DNA of 64,000 nucleotides from AP-15 sp963797115 (GTDB lineage Bacteria; Pseudomonadota; Alphaproteobacteria; ATCC43930; CGMCC-115725): assembly GCA_963797115.1 (NCBI GenBank), contig CAWCOH010000001.1, forward strand, positions 1,054,001 to 1,118,000, given 5' to 3'. The notes under the pieces were generated by a model, which ran no database searches, was not told where the DNA came from, and saw only the letters and a list, made by a program, of their open reading frames with translations. Positions 47,245-57,219 of the stretch are shown in pieces (position 1 is the first letter of the stretch; each line of letters starts with the position of its first letter). The position numbers and the translations under genes were made by a program.

Positions 47245-48520
47245 GGCTTGGCACCCGTAGAGATCGCCTCGAGCGTCGTCAGCTGCGGCGTCACCTTGGT
47301 GCCGGGAGAGGCGCGCCACAGTTCGCCGACGACCACCCGGTCGTCAGGCTTCAGACCCGAAGTGATAACCCGCAATGTCCCGTCGAGCTGGCCGAGCTGC
47401 ACATAGCGCTGCTCGACGACATTATCCTTGTTGACGATCAGCAGGTAGCGGCCGCCTTGATCTTCCTGCAGGGCGCGGTCGGGCACCAGCAATGCGTTGC
47501 GATCGACCTTGCCCATCGGCAGGCGCATTTTGACAAAAAAGCCGGGCAAGCAGGGTGAAGTTCGGGATTCGCGAGAATGCCTCGCACCAGCAGAGTTCCG
47601 GTGGCCGGGTCGATCGCCGGCGCGACATATTCTATCGTACCTTGATGCGGGAACCCGGTCTCGTCGGACAGCGCCGACGTCGACCGGGACCTTGTGCAGA
47701 TCGGCCAGAGTGAGGCGATGTTGGCCAAGGTTCTGACGGACCTTCAGCACGTCCTGCTCGCTGAGGTTGGCGACGGCGTAGATCGGGTCGAGCTGGGTGA
47801 TCTCGGCCAGCGCGGTCTGCTGGCCCCCGCCGCCGACGACATTGCCCGGATCGATCAGATGCTTGCCAACGATGCCGTCAAACGGCGCCCTGACCTCGGT
47901 ATAGCCGAGGTTCAGCTTGGCCAATGCCACTTGTGCCTGAGCCCCGAGCAGCTGAGCCTCCGCCGCGGCTCGCTGATAGACCCATTTGTCGACCTCGATC
48001 TGCGTCGCCGCGTCTTTCTTCAACAGCGCCGTGTAGCGCACCACCTCGGTCTTGGCGTAGACGAGAGCGGCTTGCGCGGCGAGCACCTGAGCCTGAGCCT
48101 GTTGCAGCTGGTCCTTGTACTGGTCCTGCTGGATCGTGAATAGGAGATCGCCCTTTTTGACGAATTGGCCGTCTTGGTAGTGCAGCTGCTCGAGATAGCC
48201 CTCAACCCGGGCGATCAGCTTGACGGCGTTCACCGCCGCGGCGTTGCCGGTGACCTCGACAAAGCTGCTGACGCTCTGCATCTGGGGTCGAACGACCTGG
48301 ACCGGCGGGGCGGGTTGTTGGCGTGACCTGCGCCGGGGTTAAGACCGGGACAGAGGAGCGGTGCCACCGGTATCTGCGGGGCTGCCGCCGCGGCCATATC
48401 AAACGGCCTGGTGAAGAAAACCACTGCTCCATACCCGCCGGCGACACCAGCCACCGCGGCCAGCGCGATCCCAAAGTGCACCCGGCGCCACCGGGCAATT
48501 GCGGAGGGAATATTTACCAT
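47241..48520 (-). pseudogene. RND periplasmic adaptor (MexA/AcrA type) with frameshifts
   Basis: From ATG 48520 (MVNIPSAIARWRRVHFGIAL), which overlaps the outer-membrane factor stop (TAATG). The central and C-terminal parts are in one frame: VEVTGNAAAVNAVKLIARVE, GYLEQLHYQDGQFVKKGDLL, LNLGYTEVRAPFDGIVGKHL and VPDRALQEDQGGRYLLIVNK. Between about 47680 and 47550 the reading is out of frame while the alternate frame gives the expected EYVAPAIDPATGTLLVRGIL. Two more shifts lie near 48330 and 48310 in the proline-rich part. Total about 426 residues. It would link the pump to the outer-membrane channel. Confidence 0.8.
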
Positions 48521-50152
48521 TACCTCACCATTGCGGCGGCCTGGGATTGGAGACTGACATCGGCGGGTGTCGGCAGGCCCGGCGTCGGCGGCTGCGGTGT
48601 GCCCGGGGGCGGCAACAGCTCGCCCCAATTGGTCCGCCGCCGCATTTCCTCGGCCGTTGCCGCAGGCACGAACTCGTTTTCCGCGCGGATCTGCCAGCCG
48701 CCGCCGAGCGCGCGGTAGACCGAGGCCAGTCCGGTCGATACGCCCCCCTCCGCCATCGCCAGGTCGTTTTGCGCCGTGTACAGGTTCTGCTCTGCCGTCA
48801 GCACGGTGGTGAAGTCGCGGGTGCCGAGATTGAACTGGATAATCGCGAACCCGAGGGCCGCATCCGCGGCAGCGACGCTTTTGCGCAGGAACTCCACTTG
48901 CTCGCGTCCCTGCAGAAAGCTGGCCAGACCGTTCTCGACTTCCTGCTGTGCCTTCAGCACCGCATTCTGGTAGTCGACCAGCAGCCCCTGCAGTTTGGCA
49001 TCCTGTACCCGCACGGTATTGGTGATCTGGCCGTAATTGAGAATGTTCCACTGAAATGACGGTCCGAAACCGAAGGTGATACCCTTACCCTGGAACACTT
49101 GGCTGAGCTTGTTGCCGTTGATGCTGGCGGCGACGGTTCCGAAGCTGCCGAAGAGGCTGAAGGCGGGGTAGAGGTCTGCTTCGGCGATCCCTATTTGCGC
49201 GCTCTGCGCCGCAGCCGCCAGTTCGGCCGCGCGGATGTCGGGCCGGCGGCGGACCAGATCGGCCGGGATGCCGACCACGACATCCCTGGGCGGAACCGGT
49301 ATCCGGGTCGATCGACCGAGCAGGTTGTCGAGCGGTTCCGGCGGCATGCCGAGCAGTACCCGCAGCGCGTTCAACCCCTTCTTCAGCTGGATCGTCAGCT
49401 GCGGGATCGTTGCTTCTGTCGCGCCGAGGACATTCTCCGCTTGGTAGACGTCGAGCTTGGTGGCGGTGCCGCCGTGAAACTTCGCTTCAGCGATGCCAAG
49501 CGCCTTCCTTTGCTTGACGACGTTTTCCTGCGCGATCTTGATCTGCGTTTCGAGCGTGCGGATGCCGATATAGGTCGTGGAGACATCGCCGAGCAGGGTT
49601 ACCAGCAGCTTGGTCGTAGCCGGCGATCGAGGCGAGATAGGCGGCATCGGCGGATTCGATCCCGCGCCGGAATTTGCCCCAGAAGTCCAGCTCCCAGTTT
49701 ACCGCGAGCCCCAGCGAATCGCGCCAGAAGTTGGGTAGCACCCCGGTAAGCGGGTTTGCCGTCGGATCGGCGTGACTGGGCCGGTCATATATAATCGAAC
49801 CCTTGCCTTGCTGCAGCTGGGGATAGAATTCGCCGATTGCCACGCCCAATTCCGCGCGGGCTTGCAGCACACGCGTTCCGGCGCTGACCAGGGATAGGTT
49901 TTGCTCATAGGCGACGCGAATCAGCCGGTCGAGGACCGGGTCGTGGAACACTCTCCACCAGTCCCAATCTACTCGCTTGCCCGTGGTCGCCAAGCGTCCG
50001 GATATGACCGACGGATCGTTTGACTCGAGCCATTTGCCCGCAACTGGCGCTGCCGGCTCGGAGAAATCGGGACCGACCAGACAACCGCTGCATTGAAGCA
50101 ACAATACCGCGGTTAGCACGATGCGGCTCAGGCCTCGGGGACTAGCCGGCAT
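48520..50152 (-). pseudogene. NodT-type outer-membrane efflux factor with one frameshift
   Basis: From ATG 50152 with a lipoprotein signal (LLLQCSGC). The first frame carries CLVGPDFSEPAAPVAGKWLE, WWRVFHDPVLDRLIRVAYEQ, NLSLVSAGTRVLQARAELGV and LAVNWELDFWGKFRRGIESA. After SIAGYD (about 49615) the text continues in another frame as LLVTLLGDVSTTYIGIRTLE, RRPDIRAAELAAAAQSAQIG, EADLYPAFSLFGSFG and FSWNILNYG-like SFQWNILNYGQI. Together about 544 residues, slightly longer than usual. TolC-type duplicated coiled-coil barrel, first gene of the OMF-adaptor-permease operon. Confidence 0.82.
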
Positions 50153-50484
50153 GCGCGCGTCCGCCCTCAATAGGCAACCGCCGCCCACCATCTTCCGCGC
50201 GCCGCGACCGAAGCCGCGACGAGCTCAATAATCAGTATCATTCACCCCCGCCCACGGACAGAGCCCGGTGGGTTAATATAGCGCGGAGAAGCTAGCTGTG
50301 GGCCAATCCTGTGGCAAGTCTGCTCTTCATCGCGAAGCAGTCGCAGGACGCACGCCGCCGGACATCCCCGTGCCCCCTTTAGCGTCCCTTGCGCCTTTGC
50401 CTTCGGGCACCATTTGGTCGCACTGGGGGAGCGGGCCGGCTAAATGCCTCGTTCCGCCCCCGTGCTCCTTCTTGCCGGGCTTCG
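50153..50484. other. Intergenic region upstream of the RND operon
   Basis: 332 bases. The first part should hold the minus-strand promoter of the RND operon (an A+T-rich stretch 'aatcagtatcattcac' lies at 50228-50245). No gene is supported. Confidence 0.4.
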
Positions 50485-51003
50485 CTAGGCACCAGGCCCC
50501 TGAACGGTGATTTCTATCCGGCGATTCTGAGCCCGGCCTTGCGGGGTGTCGTTCGGGGCAACGGGTCGCGTTTCACCGACGCCCTTGGCCGATATGATGT
50601 TGGGGTCGACGCCCTGCGACACGAGGAAGGAGACCACTGTCGCCGCACGCCGCGTCGACAGCACCAGATTGTCCGGGATGCCCTGGCGTTGCAATTCGGG
50701 CCCAACCGGAACATTGTCGGTATAGCCGTAAACCACGATCTTGGCATTCTTGAGCCCCCTGAGTTTGGGAGCGATGTTATTGGCCAATTCCGCCTGGCCG
50801 GCTGGGCTGAGCTGAAAGCCGCCTGATGGGAACAGATAGTCTCCCGCCTCGACATATTTCTGCTCGGCCTGCAGTGCCGCGAGTTGAGCTTTGAGCTGCT
50901 GGTTCTCGGCCACTGCCGCGTCGTATTGCTGCTGCGAGACGCAGGCCGACAGGATCAGCGCACCTAGGCAAATGGCGCTGGCGGTAGCTAGTTTCATAAT
51001 CAT
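50485..51003 (-). CDS. OmpA-family lipoprotein (copy 1)
   Basis: 172 residues from the ATG at 51003 (leader CAGGAGTTATCGTCC). Signal peptide with lipobox LSAC at residue about 21. A short coiled coil follows (YDAAVAENQQLKAQLAALQA). Then comes an OmpA/MotB-type peptidoglycan-binding domain: NAKIVVYGYTDNVPVGPELQ, DNLVLSTRRAATVVSFLVSQ and the end RAQNRRIEITVQGP. The TD-x-x-P and LS-RRA-xV patterns mark binding of diaminopimelate. It anchors the outer membrane to the cell wall. A close paralogue follows at 51074-51610. Confidence 0.85.
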   Translation of the reverse strand: MIMKLATASAICLGALILSACVSQQQYDAAVAENQQLKAQLAALQAEQKYVEAGDYLFPSGGFQLSPAGQAELANNIAPKLRGLKNAKIVVYGYTDNVPVGPELQRQGIPDNLVLSTRRAATVVSFLVSQGVDPNIISAKGVGETRPVAPNDTPQGRAQNRRIEITVQGPGA

Positions 51004-51073
51004 GGACGATAACTCCTGGTCGTTTTGGTTGAATGCGGCTTGGGAAACCAAGACCGGGCGACCGCCTCACGCG

Positions 51074-51610
51074 TTAGGCAGGACCCTGGATGGTTATCTC
51101 GATCCGCCGATTCTGCGCGCGGCCCTGCGGCGTATCGTTCGAGGCGACCGGCTTGGTATCGCCGAAGCCCTTGGCCGAAATGCTGGCCGCGGGTATGCCC
51201 TGAGACACGAGAAACGTGACCACTTCGGCCGCCCGCCGCGTCGATAGCACCAGATTGTCTGGAATGCCCTGCTGTTGCAGCGCAGGTCCGACGGGAAGAT
51301 TGTCGGTATAGCCGTAAACGACGAATTTGGAGTTCGGAGGTGCGGCCTTGAGTTTTGGGGCGATATTGTTGGCGAGCTCCGCCTGGCCGGCGGCGCTCAG
51401 CCTAAAGCCACCCTCGGGGAACAGCAGATCGCCGGCTTCGACGAACAAGCTCTGCGCCTGCATTGCTGCGATTTGTGCCTTGAGTTTATTGTTGTCGGCT
51501 ATCATTGCGTCGTATGTCTGTTGCGATACGCAGGCCGACAGCAAGGCTGCTGCAAGGGGGACGGCCGCCGCGACAGTCCGGTTTCTGGTCATCGACGTCT
51601 TCCTTGTCAT
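51074..51610 (-). CDS. OmpA-family lipoprotein (copy 2)
   Basis: 178 residues from the ATG at 51610 (leader GGAGGTCAACCGTT). It has the same layout as copy 1: lipobox LLSAC, coiled coil YDAMIADNNKLKAQIAAMQA, then SKFVVYGYTDNLPVGPALQQ and DNLVLSTRRAAEVVTFLVSQ, ending RAQNRRIEITIQGPA. The pair is a tandem duplication, with identical boxes over long stretches and divergence mainly in the linker. 70 bases separate the stop of this upstream copy from the start of copy 1, so they are probably cotranscribed. Confidence 0.85.
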   Translation of the reverse strand: MTRKTSMTRNRTVAAAVPLAAALLSACVSQQTYDAMIADNNKLKAQIAAMQAQSLFVEAGDLLFPEGGFRLSAAGQAELANNIAPKLKAAPPNSKFVVYGYTDNLPVGPALQQQGIPDNLVLSTRRAAEVVTFLVSQGIPAASISAKGFGDTKPVASNDTPQGRAQNRRIEITIQGPA

Positions 51611-52195
51611 AACGGTTGACCTCCATTGGCGATTGACGCAAGTCGCACTCGACCGCCACGTGTCATGGCCCTTTGGATGCCGAATCCGACCGTCAGTCAC
51701 GGGTGAGACGTATCAGCTCCACGGACGGTAGATCCCCCCGGACCGCGGGTAATATACCCAAGATTAATCGGAACCCAAGGCTAAGTTGTAGCGGCGCCTT
51801 GCTTCGGCTCGTAACGGTTATGCCAGACGGCCGATTCCATGATTGTAAGGTATTGACAATCCAAGGAGTTAAGAAGCCGCGATGCGCGTCCGGCAATCAC
51901 TGATTACCCTCCCGCGGCGGTTGACGATTAATCACCCGCGGCGGCCAAGAGCCGAATAGTGGCGGAGGGGGCGTCGGCCGGATCTAACTCCACGAGCGTC
52001 CACGTGGATCTATGCCCGTCCATCAACCAATTGAAATCGCGCCGCTTCTAGTCGACCTCCATTTACGATTGTCCACCAGGATCCACCTCACATCAACGAA
52101 TCATTTGTGGGTATGGTTGTGGATTAATTGGATGGACAACAGCGAGAGCCTGTGGTAGGTAATCTCCCTCAGGTTGTGGTTAGTTGAGGGAGAAC
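51611..52195. other. Intergenic region before the integrase
   Basis: 585 bases. There is an imperfect palindrome GGGTAATATACCC (about 51748-51760), a repeated CCCGCGGCGG on either side of 51920-51940, and an inverted pair TTGTCCA / TGGACAA at about 52067 and 52133. Inverted and direct repeats of this kind can be integrase arm sites, but no attachment core or tRNA gene was found. Confidence 0.35.
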
Positions 52196-53467
52196 ATGGC
52201 CCGCGCGTCTAACAAGCTCTCGGCGGTTGAGGTCAAGGGCATCGACCGGAAGGGGATGTACCACGATGGCGGCGGGCTTTACCTCCAGGTGAGCGCCAGC
52301 GGGGCCAAGTCGTGGGTCTTTCGTTTCATGCTCGACGGCCGGTCCCGCGAGATGGGTTTGGGACCGGTCCATGCGATTCCTCTCGCCGACGCACGCAAAC
52401 GTGCCGCCGAGTGCCGCAGGATGCGTTTCGACGGGATCGATCCGATCGAGGCCAAGAGGGCGAAGCGTGAGCAGAAGAAGCTCGATGCGGCCAAATCAAT
52501 GACCTTCGACGCGTGTGCCGCGGCTTATATCGATGCGCATAAGGCCGGCTGGAAGAACTCGAAGCACCGGGATCAATGGTCCAACACCCTCGCCGCCTAC
52601 GCGGGCCCGGTCTTCGGACCCTTACCGGTGCAGGCTGTCAATGTTGGGCTCGTCATGAAGGTGCTGGAGCCGATTTGGCAGACGAAGTCGGAGACAGCGA
52701 GCCGGCTGCGGGCACGGCTTGAAGCGGTCCTCGATTGGGCCGCGATTCGGGGTTACCGGAAGGGCGACAACCCGGCACGTTGGCGGGGTCATCTCGACAA
52801 GCTGCTCCCGGCGCGCAGCAAGGTTCAGAAGGTGGAGCATCATCCCGCGCTGCCGTATGACGAGCTTGCCGATTTCATCGCGGTGCTGCGCAAACAAGAA
52901 GGGATCGCGGCGCGGGCGCTGGAGTTCCTGATCCTGACCGCCACCCGCACCGGCCAGGTTATCGGCGCTCGGTGGGACGAGGTCGATCTCGGTGAGAAGA
53001 TTTGGGTCGTGCCCGCAGCGCGGATGAAAGCAGGCCGTGAACATCGGGTCCCGCTCTCCGGAGCGGCGGTGGCCATCCTCGAAGAAATGAAGAAGATCCG
53101 CGAGAGCGACTTCGTCTTTCCCTGGGGACAAGAAGGGCAAGCCGCTTTCGAACATGGCGATGCTGGCCGTTCTCAAACGGATCGGTCGAAGCGACCTCAC
53201 GAACCACCGCTTCCGGTCGAGCCTCCGTGATTGGGGGCGGAGCGAACGAACTTCCCGCGCGAGGTTGCCGAGATGGCGCTGGCGCACACGGTCGGCGACA
53301 AGGTCGAGGCCGCCTACCGCCGCCGAGACCTGTTCCAGAAGCAGCGGCAGATGATGGATGGTTGGGCGAAGTTTTGTGGGACCACGACATCGATCTCCAG
53401 ATTTTCCAACAGGCCGAGGATCTCGATCGAATTGCGTGACCAGACCGTGAGTGACACGTCTGGGTGA
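52196..53467 (+). pseudogene. P4-type tyrosine integrase with two frameshifts
   Basis: From ATG 52196 (leader GTTGAGGGAGAAC). N-terminal DUF4102 arm domain: MARASNKLSAVEVKGIDRKG then YHDGGGLYLQVSASGAKSWV. The core domain DWAAIRGYRKGDNPARWRGH follows, and then the first catalytic arginine in LILTATRTGQVIGARWDEVD. After FVFP (about 53120) the frame shifts: the next frame gives LTNHRFRSSLRDW with the H-x-x-R box, and after a second shift in the G-run at 53233-53237 a third frame gives ERTNFPREVAEMALAHTVGD with the late His and the Tyr in KVEAAYRRRDL. It is inactive as written. Confidence 0.82.
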
Positions 53468-53469
53468 CG

Positions 53470-53801
53470 CTAGGGTGTCGTCAGGCTCGCCACCATGGCG
53501 AGCGCAGTCGGTACCGCGGCTATCCTGATGTGGCCGGCGAGCCCGCGCTTGAGCGCGTTCATCTCTTGTCGCATCGCCCGCGCGTCGCCGACAATCCGCC
53601 GCGCCCACTCAAGTATGCGCTGCCCTTGGGGGTAAAAGCGTGGAATCGCGGGCCGCGCCGCACCAATAGCACGCCAAGCACGCCTTCAAGCTGTTTAATC
53701 CCCGCCGAATGGGTCGGCTGTGTGACGCCACAAGCCTCGGCAGCTCGACCGAAATGCTGCTCCTGCGCCAGCGCGATCAGAAATTTGAGCTTATCGAACA
53801 T
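53470..53801 (-). pseudogene. LysR-type regulator gene, frameshifted and cut off
   Basis: Starts at ATG 53801: MFDKLKFLIALAQEQHFGRA, AEACGVTQPTHSAGIKQLEG and VLGVLLVRRGPRFHAFTPKG form a typical LysR helix-turn-helix and wing. A missing base at about 53628 shifts the frame; the other frame continues QRILEWARRIVGDARAMRQE, NALKRGLAGHIRIAAVPTAL and AMVASLTTP, then a stop at 53470. The expected 190-residue effector domain is absent. The cut end lies directly against the integrase gene. Confidence 0.8.
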
Positions 53802-54009
53802 CCTGGTGCTTAACGGCGGGACAAGCTCAGGCCCTCGCCGGGCGCCAACCAAGCATTGCCGCCACAAATACTGCTGGTCAAAAGCAAGCCCGGCGTTTGG
53901 TGCATTTCTACAACGTGTAGAGAACATGATCAAACAATGCGCGAAGCCGCCCTGAACGGCGCGGTTGACGGATGATGTCGCGAGCGGTCGCTCCATGTAA
54001 ACTGTCCGA

Positions 54010-55320
54010 ATGAGCACGCTGTTCGAAAAAGAAGCGCCGCATCCTCTGGCCGGCCGGCTGCGGCCGAGCAGGCTGGAGGAAGTCGTCGGCCAGGATCATC
54101 TGCTGGGCCCGGAGGGGCCGATCGGGCGGATGGTGGCGAGCCGGCAACTCGCATCGATGATCCTCTGGGGACCGCCGGGCTGCGGCAAGACGACGATCGC
54201 GCGGCTGCTGGCCCAAGAACTATCCAAGTCGGGCACCGATCTCGCCTTCGAGCCGCTCTCGGCGGTCTTCTCCGGGGTTGCGGATTTGCGCAAGGTGTTC
54301 GAGGCGGCCAAAAAGCGCCGCGAGGTGGGTCAGGGCACCCTGCTCTTCGTCGACGAGATCCACCGCTTCAACCGCGCCCAGCAGGACGCCTTTTTGCCTT
54401 ATGTCGAAGACGGCACCGTGATCCTCGTGGGTGCGACGACCGAGAACCCGTCCTTCGAGCTGATCGGCGCGCTGTTGTCGCGCGCCCAGGTCTTCGTGCT
54501 GCGCCGGCTGGATGACGGCGATCTGGAAACCCTGCTATGCCGCGCCGAAGACCACCTCGGCCACACCCTGCCGCTGACGGAAGACGGTCGCGCGGCATTG
54601 CGCGCGATGGCCGATGGTGACGGCCGCTTCCTGCTCAACCTCGTCGAGGAGCTGGCACGCCTGGCGGCCGCGAACCCGCTCGGGCCGCAGGAACTGGCGC
54701 GTGTCGTGCAGCACCGCGCACCGCTCTACGACAAGACCCAGGAAGGCCACTACAACCTGATCAGCGCATTGCACAAGTCGCTGCGCGGCTCGGACACCGA
54801 TGCCGCCCTCTACTGGCTGGCGCGGATGCTGGCGGGCGGCGAGGACCCGATCTACGTCCTGCGCCGGCTGACCCGGGCGGCGGTCGAAGACATCGGCCTC
54901 GCGGACCCGCAGGCTGTCGTCCAGGCGCTGGCCGCGTGGGACACCTACGACCGGCTCGGCTCGCCGGAAGGCGAGCTGGCGATCGCCCAATGCGTTATCT
55001 ATCTGGCAACCGCACCCAAATCGAATGCGGCCTACCAGGCCTTTGGGGAAGCCCGCCGGATGGCGCACGAGACAGGCTCACTGATGCCGCCGATGCACAT
55101 TCTCAACGCCCCGACGCGACTGATGCAGGATCTCGGCTACGGCAAGGGCTATGTCTACGACCACGCTACCGAGGAGGGGTTCTCCGGCCAGAACTATTTT
55201 CCCGACGGTGTCGCGCGCCGCAATTTCTATCGGCCCGGCGAGCGCGGCTTCGAGCGCGAGATCAGGAAGCGCGTCGACTATTGGGACAGGCTGCGCCAAC
55301 GCGGGGCGGCCTCGGAATGA
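54010..55320 (+). CDS. rarA: Replication-associated recombination protein A
   Basis: 436 residues, AAA+ ATPase of the RarA/MgsA (Mgs1/WRNIP1) family. N-terminal PLAGRLRPSRLEEVVGQDHL; Walker A WGPPGCGKTTIARLLA (residues about 53-62); Walker B TLLFVDEIHRFNRAQQDAFL; sensor GTVILVGATTENPSFELIGA; C-terminal helical part LISALHKSLRGSDTDAALYW and KGYVYDHATEEGFSGQNYFP. It works at stalled replication forks. The stop overlaps the next start (ATGA), giving a translationally coupled run with the RluA-like and ATP12 genes. Confidence 0.93.
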   Translation: MSTLFEKEAPHPLAGRLRPSRLEEVVGQDHLLGPEGPIGRMVASRQLASMILWGPPGCGKTTIARLLAQELSKSGTDLAFEPLSAVFSGVADLRKVFEAAKKRREVGQGTLLFVDEIHRFNRAQQDAFLPYVEDGTVILVGATTENPSFELIGALLSRAQVFVLRRLDDGDLETLLCRAEDHLGHTLPLTEDGRAALRAMADGDGRFLLNLVEELARLAAANPLGPQELARVVQHRAPLYDKTQEGHYNLISALHKSLRGSDTDAALYWLARMLAGGEDPIYVLRRLTRAAVEDIGLADPQAVVQALAAWDTYDRLGSPEGELAIAQCVIYLATAPKSNAAYQAFGEARRMAHETGSLMPPMHILNAPTRLMQDLGYGKGYVYDHATEEGFSGQNYFPDGVARRNFYRPGERGFEREIRKRVDYWDRLRQRGAASE

Positions 55321-56303
55321 CAGCGAGCGCCACCGACACCGTGACTGTCGCCGGCGAAGACGGGTCGGTCCGGCTTGATCGCTGGTTCAAACGGCATTAT
55401 CCCGCACTCGGTCATGGCCGTCTCGAAAAGCTGCTGCGCACCGGGAGGATCAAGGTCGATGGCAAGCGCGCCCGCTCGAGTGACCGGGTAGCACCAGGCC
55501 AGGCGATCCGGCTTCCGCCGATCGGCGAGATGGCCGCACAGGCTTCGCCGGCGCCGCGACAAATCTCGCCCGATGACGAGGCCATGCTGCGGGACGCGGT
55601 GCTGCACCGCGACGACGCGGTGATCGCGCTCAACAAGCCGCCCGGGCTCCCTGTCCAGGGCGGCCGCGGCACCGACCGGCATCTCGACGGGCTGCTCGAC
55701 GCGCTGCGTTTTGGTTCGGACGAGCGGCCGCGCCTGGTTCATCGGCTCGACAAGGATACGAGCGGCGTTCTCGTCATCGCCCGCACCTTCGCGGCCGCCG
55801 CATTCCTGACCCGGGCTTTCCGCGAGAAGACGACGCGCAAGATCTATTGGGCCATGGTCGTCGGTCTGCCCAAGCTGCGGCGGGGCCGCATCGATCTGGC
55901 GCTGGCCAAGCTTCCCGGCCGGGACGGGGAGCGCGTCCGCGCCGACGCCGAAGAGGGCAAGCGCGCAATCACTTACTACCATTTGGTCGACAGCGCCGGC
56001 ACGGAGGCGAGCTGGCTCGCCCTGTTGCCGGTCACCGGACGCACGCACCAGCTGCGCGCCCATTGCGCCGCACTCGGCACCCCGATCCTCGGCGACGCGA
56101 AATACGGCGCGGCCGCCGCCCACCTCGCCGGCGTTCCCGGTGCAAAGCGGGTCCATCTGCACGCGCGCTCTCTGGCGGTCCCGCATCCGCTCGGCGGCGT
56201 GTTGCAGATTACCGCACCGCTTCCCGCCCACATGCGGCAGACCTGGGAATTTTTCGGCTTCCCCGAGGATGTCGCGGATCCCTTTGCGGATCTGTCGCCA
56301 TGA
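55317..56303 (+). CDS. RluA-family 23S rRNA pseudouridine synthase (RluC-like)
   Basis: 328 residues, starting at ATG 55317 inside the rarA stop. An S4 RNA-binding domain at the N-terminus (SVRLDRWFKRHYPALGHGRL) is followed by the catalytic domain with the invariant HRLDKDTSGVLVIA, in which Asp145 is the catalytic residue. Further family blocks are GLPVQGGRGTDRHLDGLLDA and LPVTGRTHQLRAHCAALGTP, then HLHARSLAVPHPLGG. It isomerises uridines in rRNA. Whether it matches RluC or another RluA subgroup cannot be fixed by eye. It overlaps the next start (ATGA). Confidence 0.9.
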   Translation: MTASATDTVTVAGEDGSVRLDRWFKRHYPALGHGRLEKLLRTGRIKVDGKRARSSDRVAPGQAIRLPPIGEMAAQASPAPRQISPDDEAMLRDAVLHRDDAVIALNKPPGLPVQGGRGTDRHLDGLLDALRFGSDERPRLVHRLDKDTSGVLVIARTFAAAAFLTRAFREKTTRKIYWAMVVGLPKLRRGRIDLALAKLPGRDGERVRADAEEGKRAITYYHLVDSAGTEASWLALLPVTGRTHQLRAHCAALGTPILGDAKYGAAAAHLAGVPGAKRVHLHARSLAVPHPLGGVLQITAPLPAHMRQTWEFFGFPEDVADPFADLSP

Positions 56304-56989
56304 GGCGTTTCTATAAAAAGGCCGGGACCCTGCCGGCTGCCGGCGGTCAGGGCGTCACGCTCGACGACCGACTCGTCCAGACGCCGGGAAAGCGCGATCT
56401 GATCGTGCCGAGTGCCGCACTCGCGATGGCGGTCGCAGCGGAGTGGGACGCTCAGCAAGAAGAAATTCGTCCGGCGACGATGCCGCTGACCCGTCTTGCC
56501 GGCGCGACGATCGATCGGGTTCCAGCGCAGCGCGATGCGGTGGTGCGGCAGGTCGCCGATTATGCCGGGACGGACCTTGTCTGCTATCGCGCGGCCCACC
56601 CGCCGGCGCTCGGCGCCCGCGAGCAGGCGGTGTGGCAACCGCTGATCGACTGGGCGGTCGAACGCTATGCCGCGCGGCTCGTGGTCACCACCGGGGTCAT
56701 CCCTACCAAGCAGCCGGCGGCAAGTCTTAAAGCCTTTGCCGCGGCCGTCGCCGCTTACGACGAATTTGCTCTGACGGCGCTCCATGCGGCGACTGCCGCC
56801 TGCGGTTCCCTGATCATCGCGCTGGCCTTGCTCGAAGGACGGGTCGATGCAGGCGAGGCCTTTGCCGCCGCGCAGCTCGACGAGAGCTTTCAGATCGAGG
56901 CCTGGGGCGAGGATGCCGAACAGGCCGAGCGTCGCGCGGCACTCGCCGCGGACATTAAAGCAGCGGCGCGGTTCATGGCGCTGCTGTAG
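56300..56989 (+). CDS. ATP12-family F1-ATPase assembly chaperone
   Basis: 229 residues. Family blocks: the N-terminal RRFYKKAGTLPA, the hydrophobic VTLDDRLVQTPGKRDLIVPS, LAMAVAAEWDAQQEEIRPAT, LTRLAGATIDRVPAQRDAVV and FALTALHAATAACGSLIIAL. Residues such as W in AAEWDAQ and the C-terminal SFQIEAWGEDAEQAERR match the ATP12 chaperone family that assists ATP synthase alpha-subunit assembly, mainly known from mitochondria and alphaproteobacteria. It starts at 56300 within the preceding stop (ATGA). Confidence 0.88.
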   Translation: MRRFYKKAGTLPAAGGQGVTLDDRLVQTPGKRDLIVPSAALAMAVAAEWDAQQEEIRPATMPLTRLAGATIDRVPAQRDAVVRQVADYAGTDLVCYRAAHPPALGAREQAVWQPLIDWAVERYAARLVVTTGVIPTKQPAASLKAFAAAVAAYDEFALTALHAATAACGSLIIALALLEGRVDAGEAFAAAQLDESFQIEAWGEDAEQAERRAALAADIKAAARFMALL

Positions 56990-57219
56990 CGGGTCTGAAG
57001 CGAGTTCTCACCTTCAGGTAATAGGCTCCGAATTCACCCGGGCCGGGGGCTGGGTCTCGTCGGCCTCGATCATTGTCAGGCGGCGGTCGAGTCGCTGGTC
57101 TCGATTCTCTGCACGAAGGTCGTGACCAACTTGGCACGGCTTGGCCCCTCGGCCGGCGTGACCAGGCCGTGGTGAGCGCGGCGGTGACCGCCCAACCGCC
57201 CGGCGGATGTCGACCGGGG

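Noticed and set aside
51900..52195. tRNA or attachment core next to the integrase
   Set aside because: Scanned for cloverleaf-like arms and a CCA-type end and found none; only weak inverted repeats.
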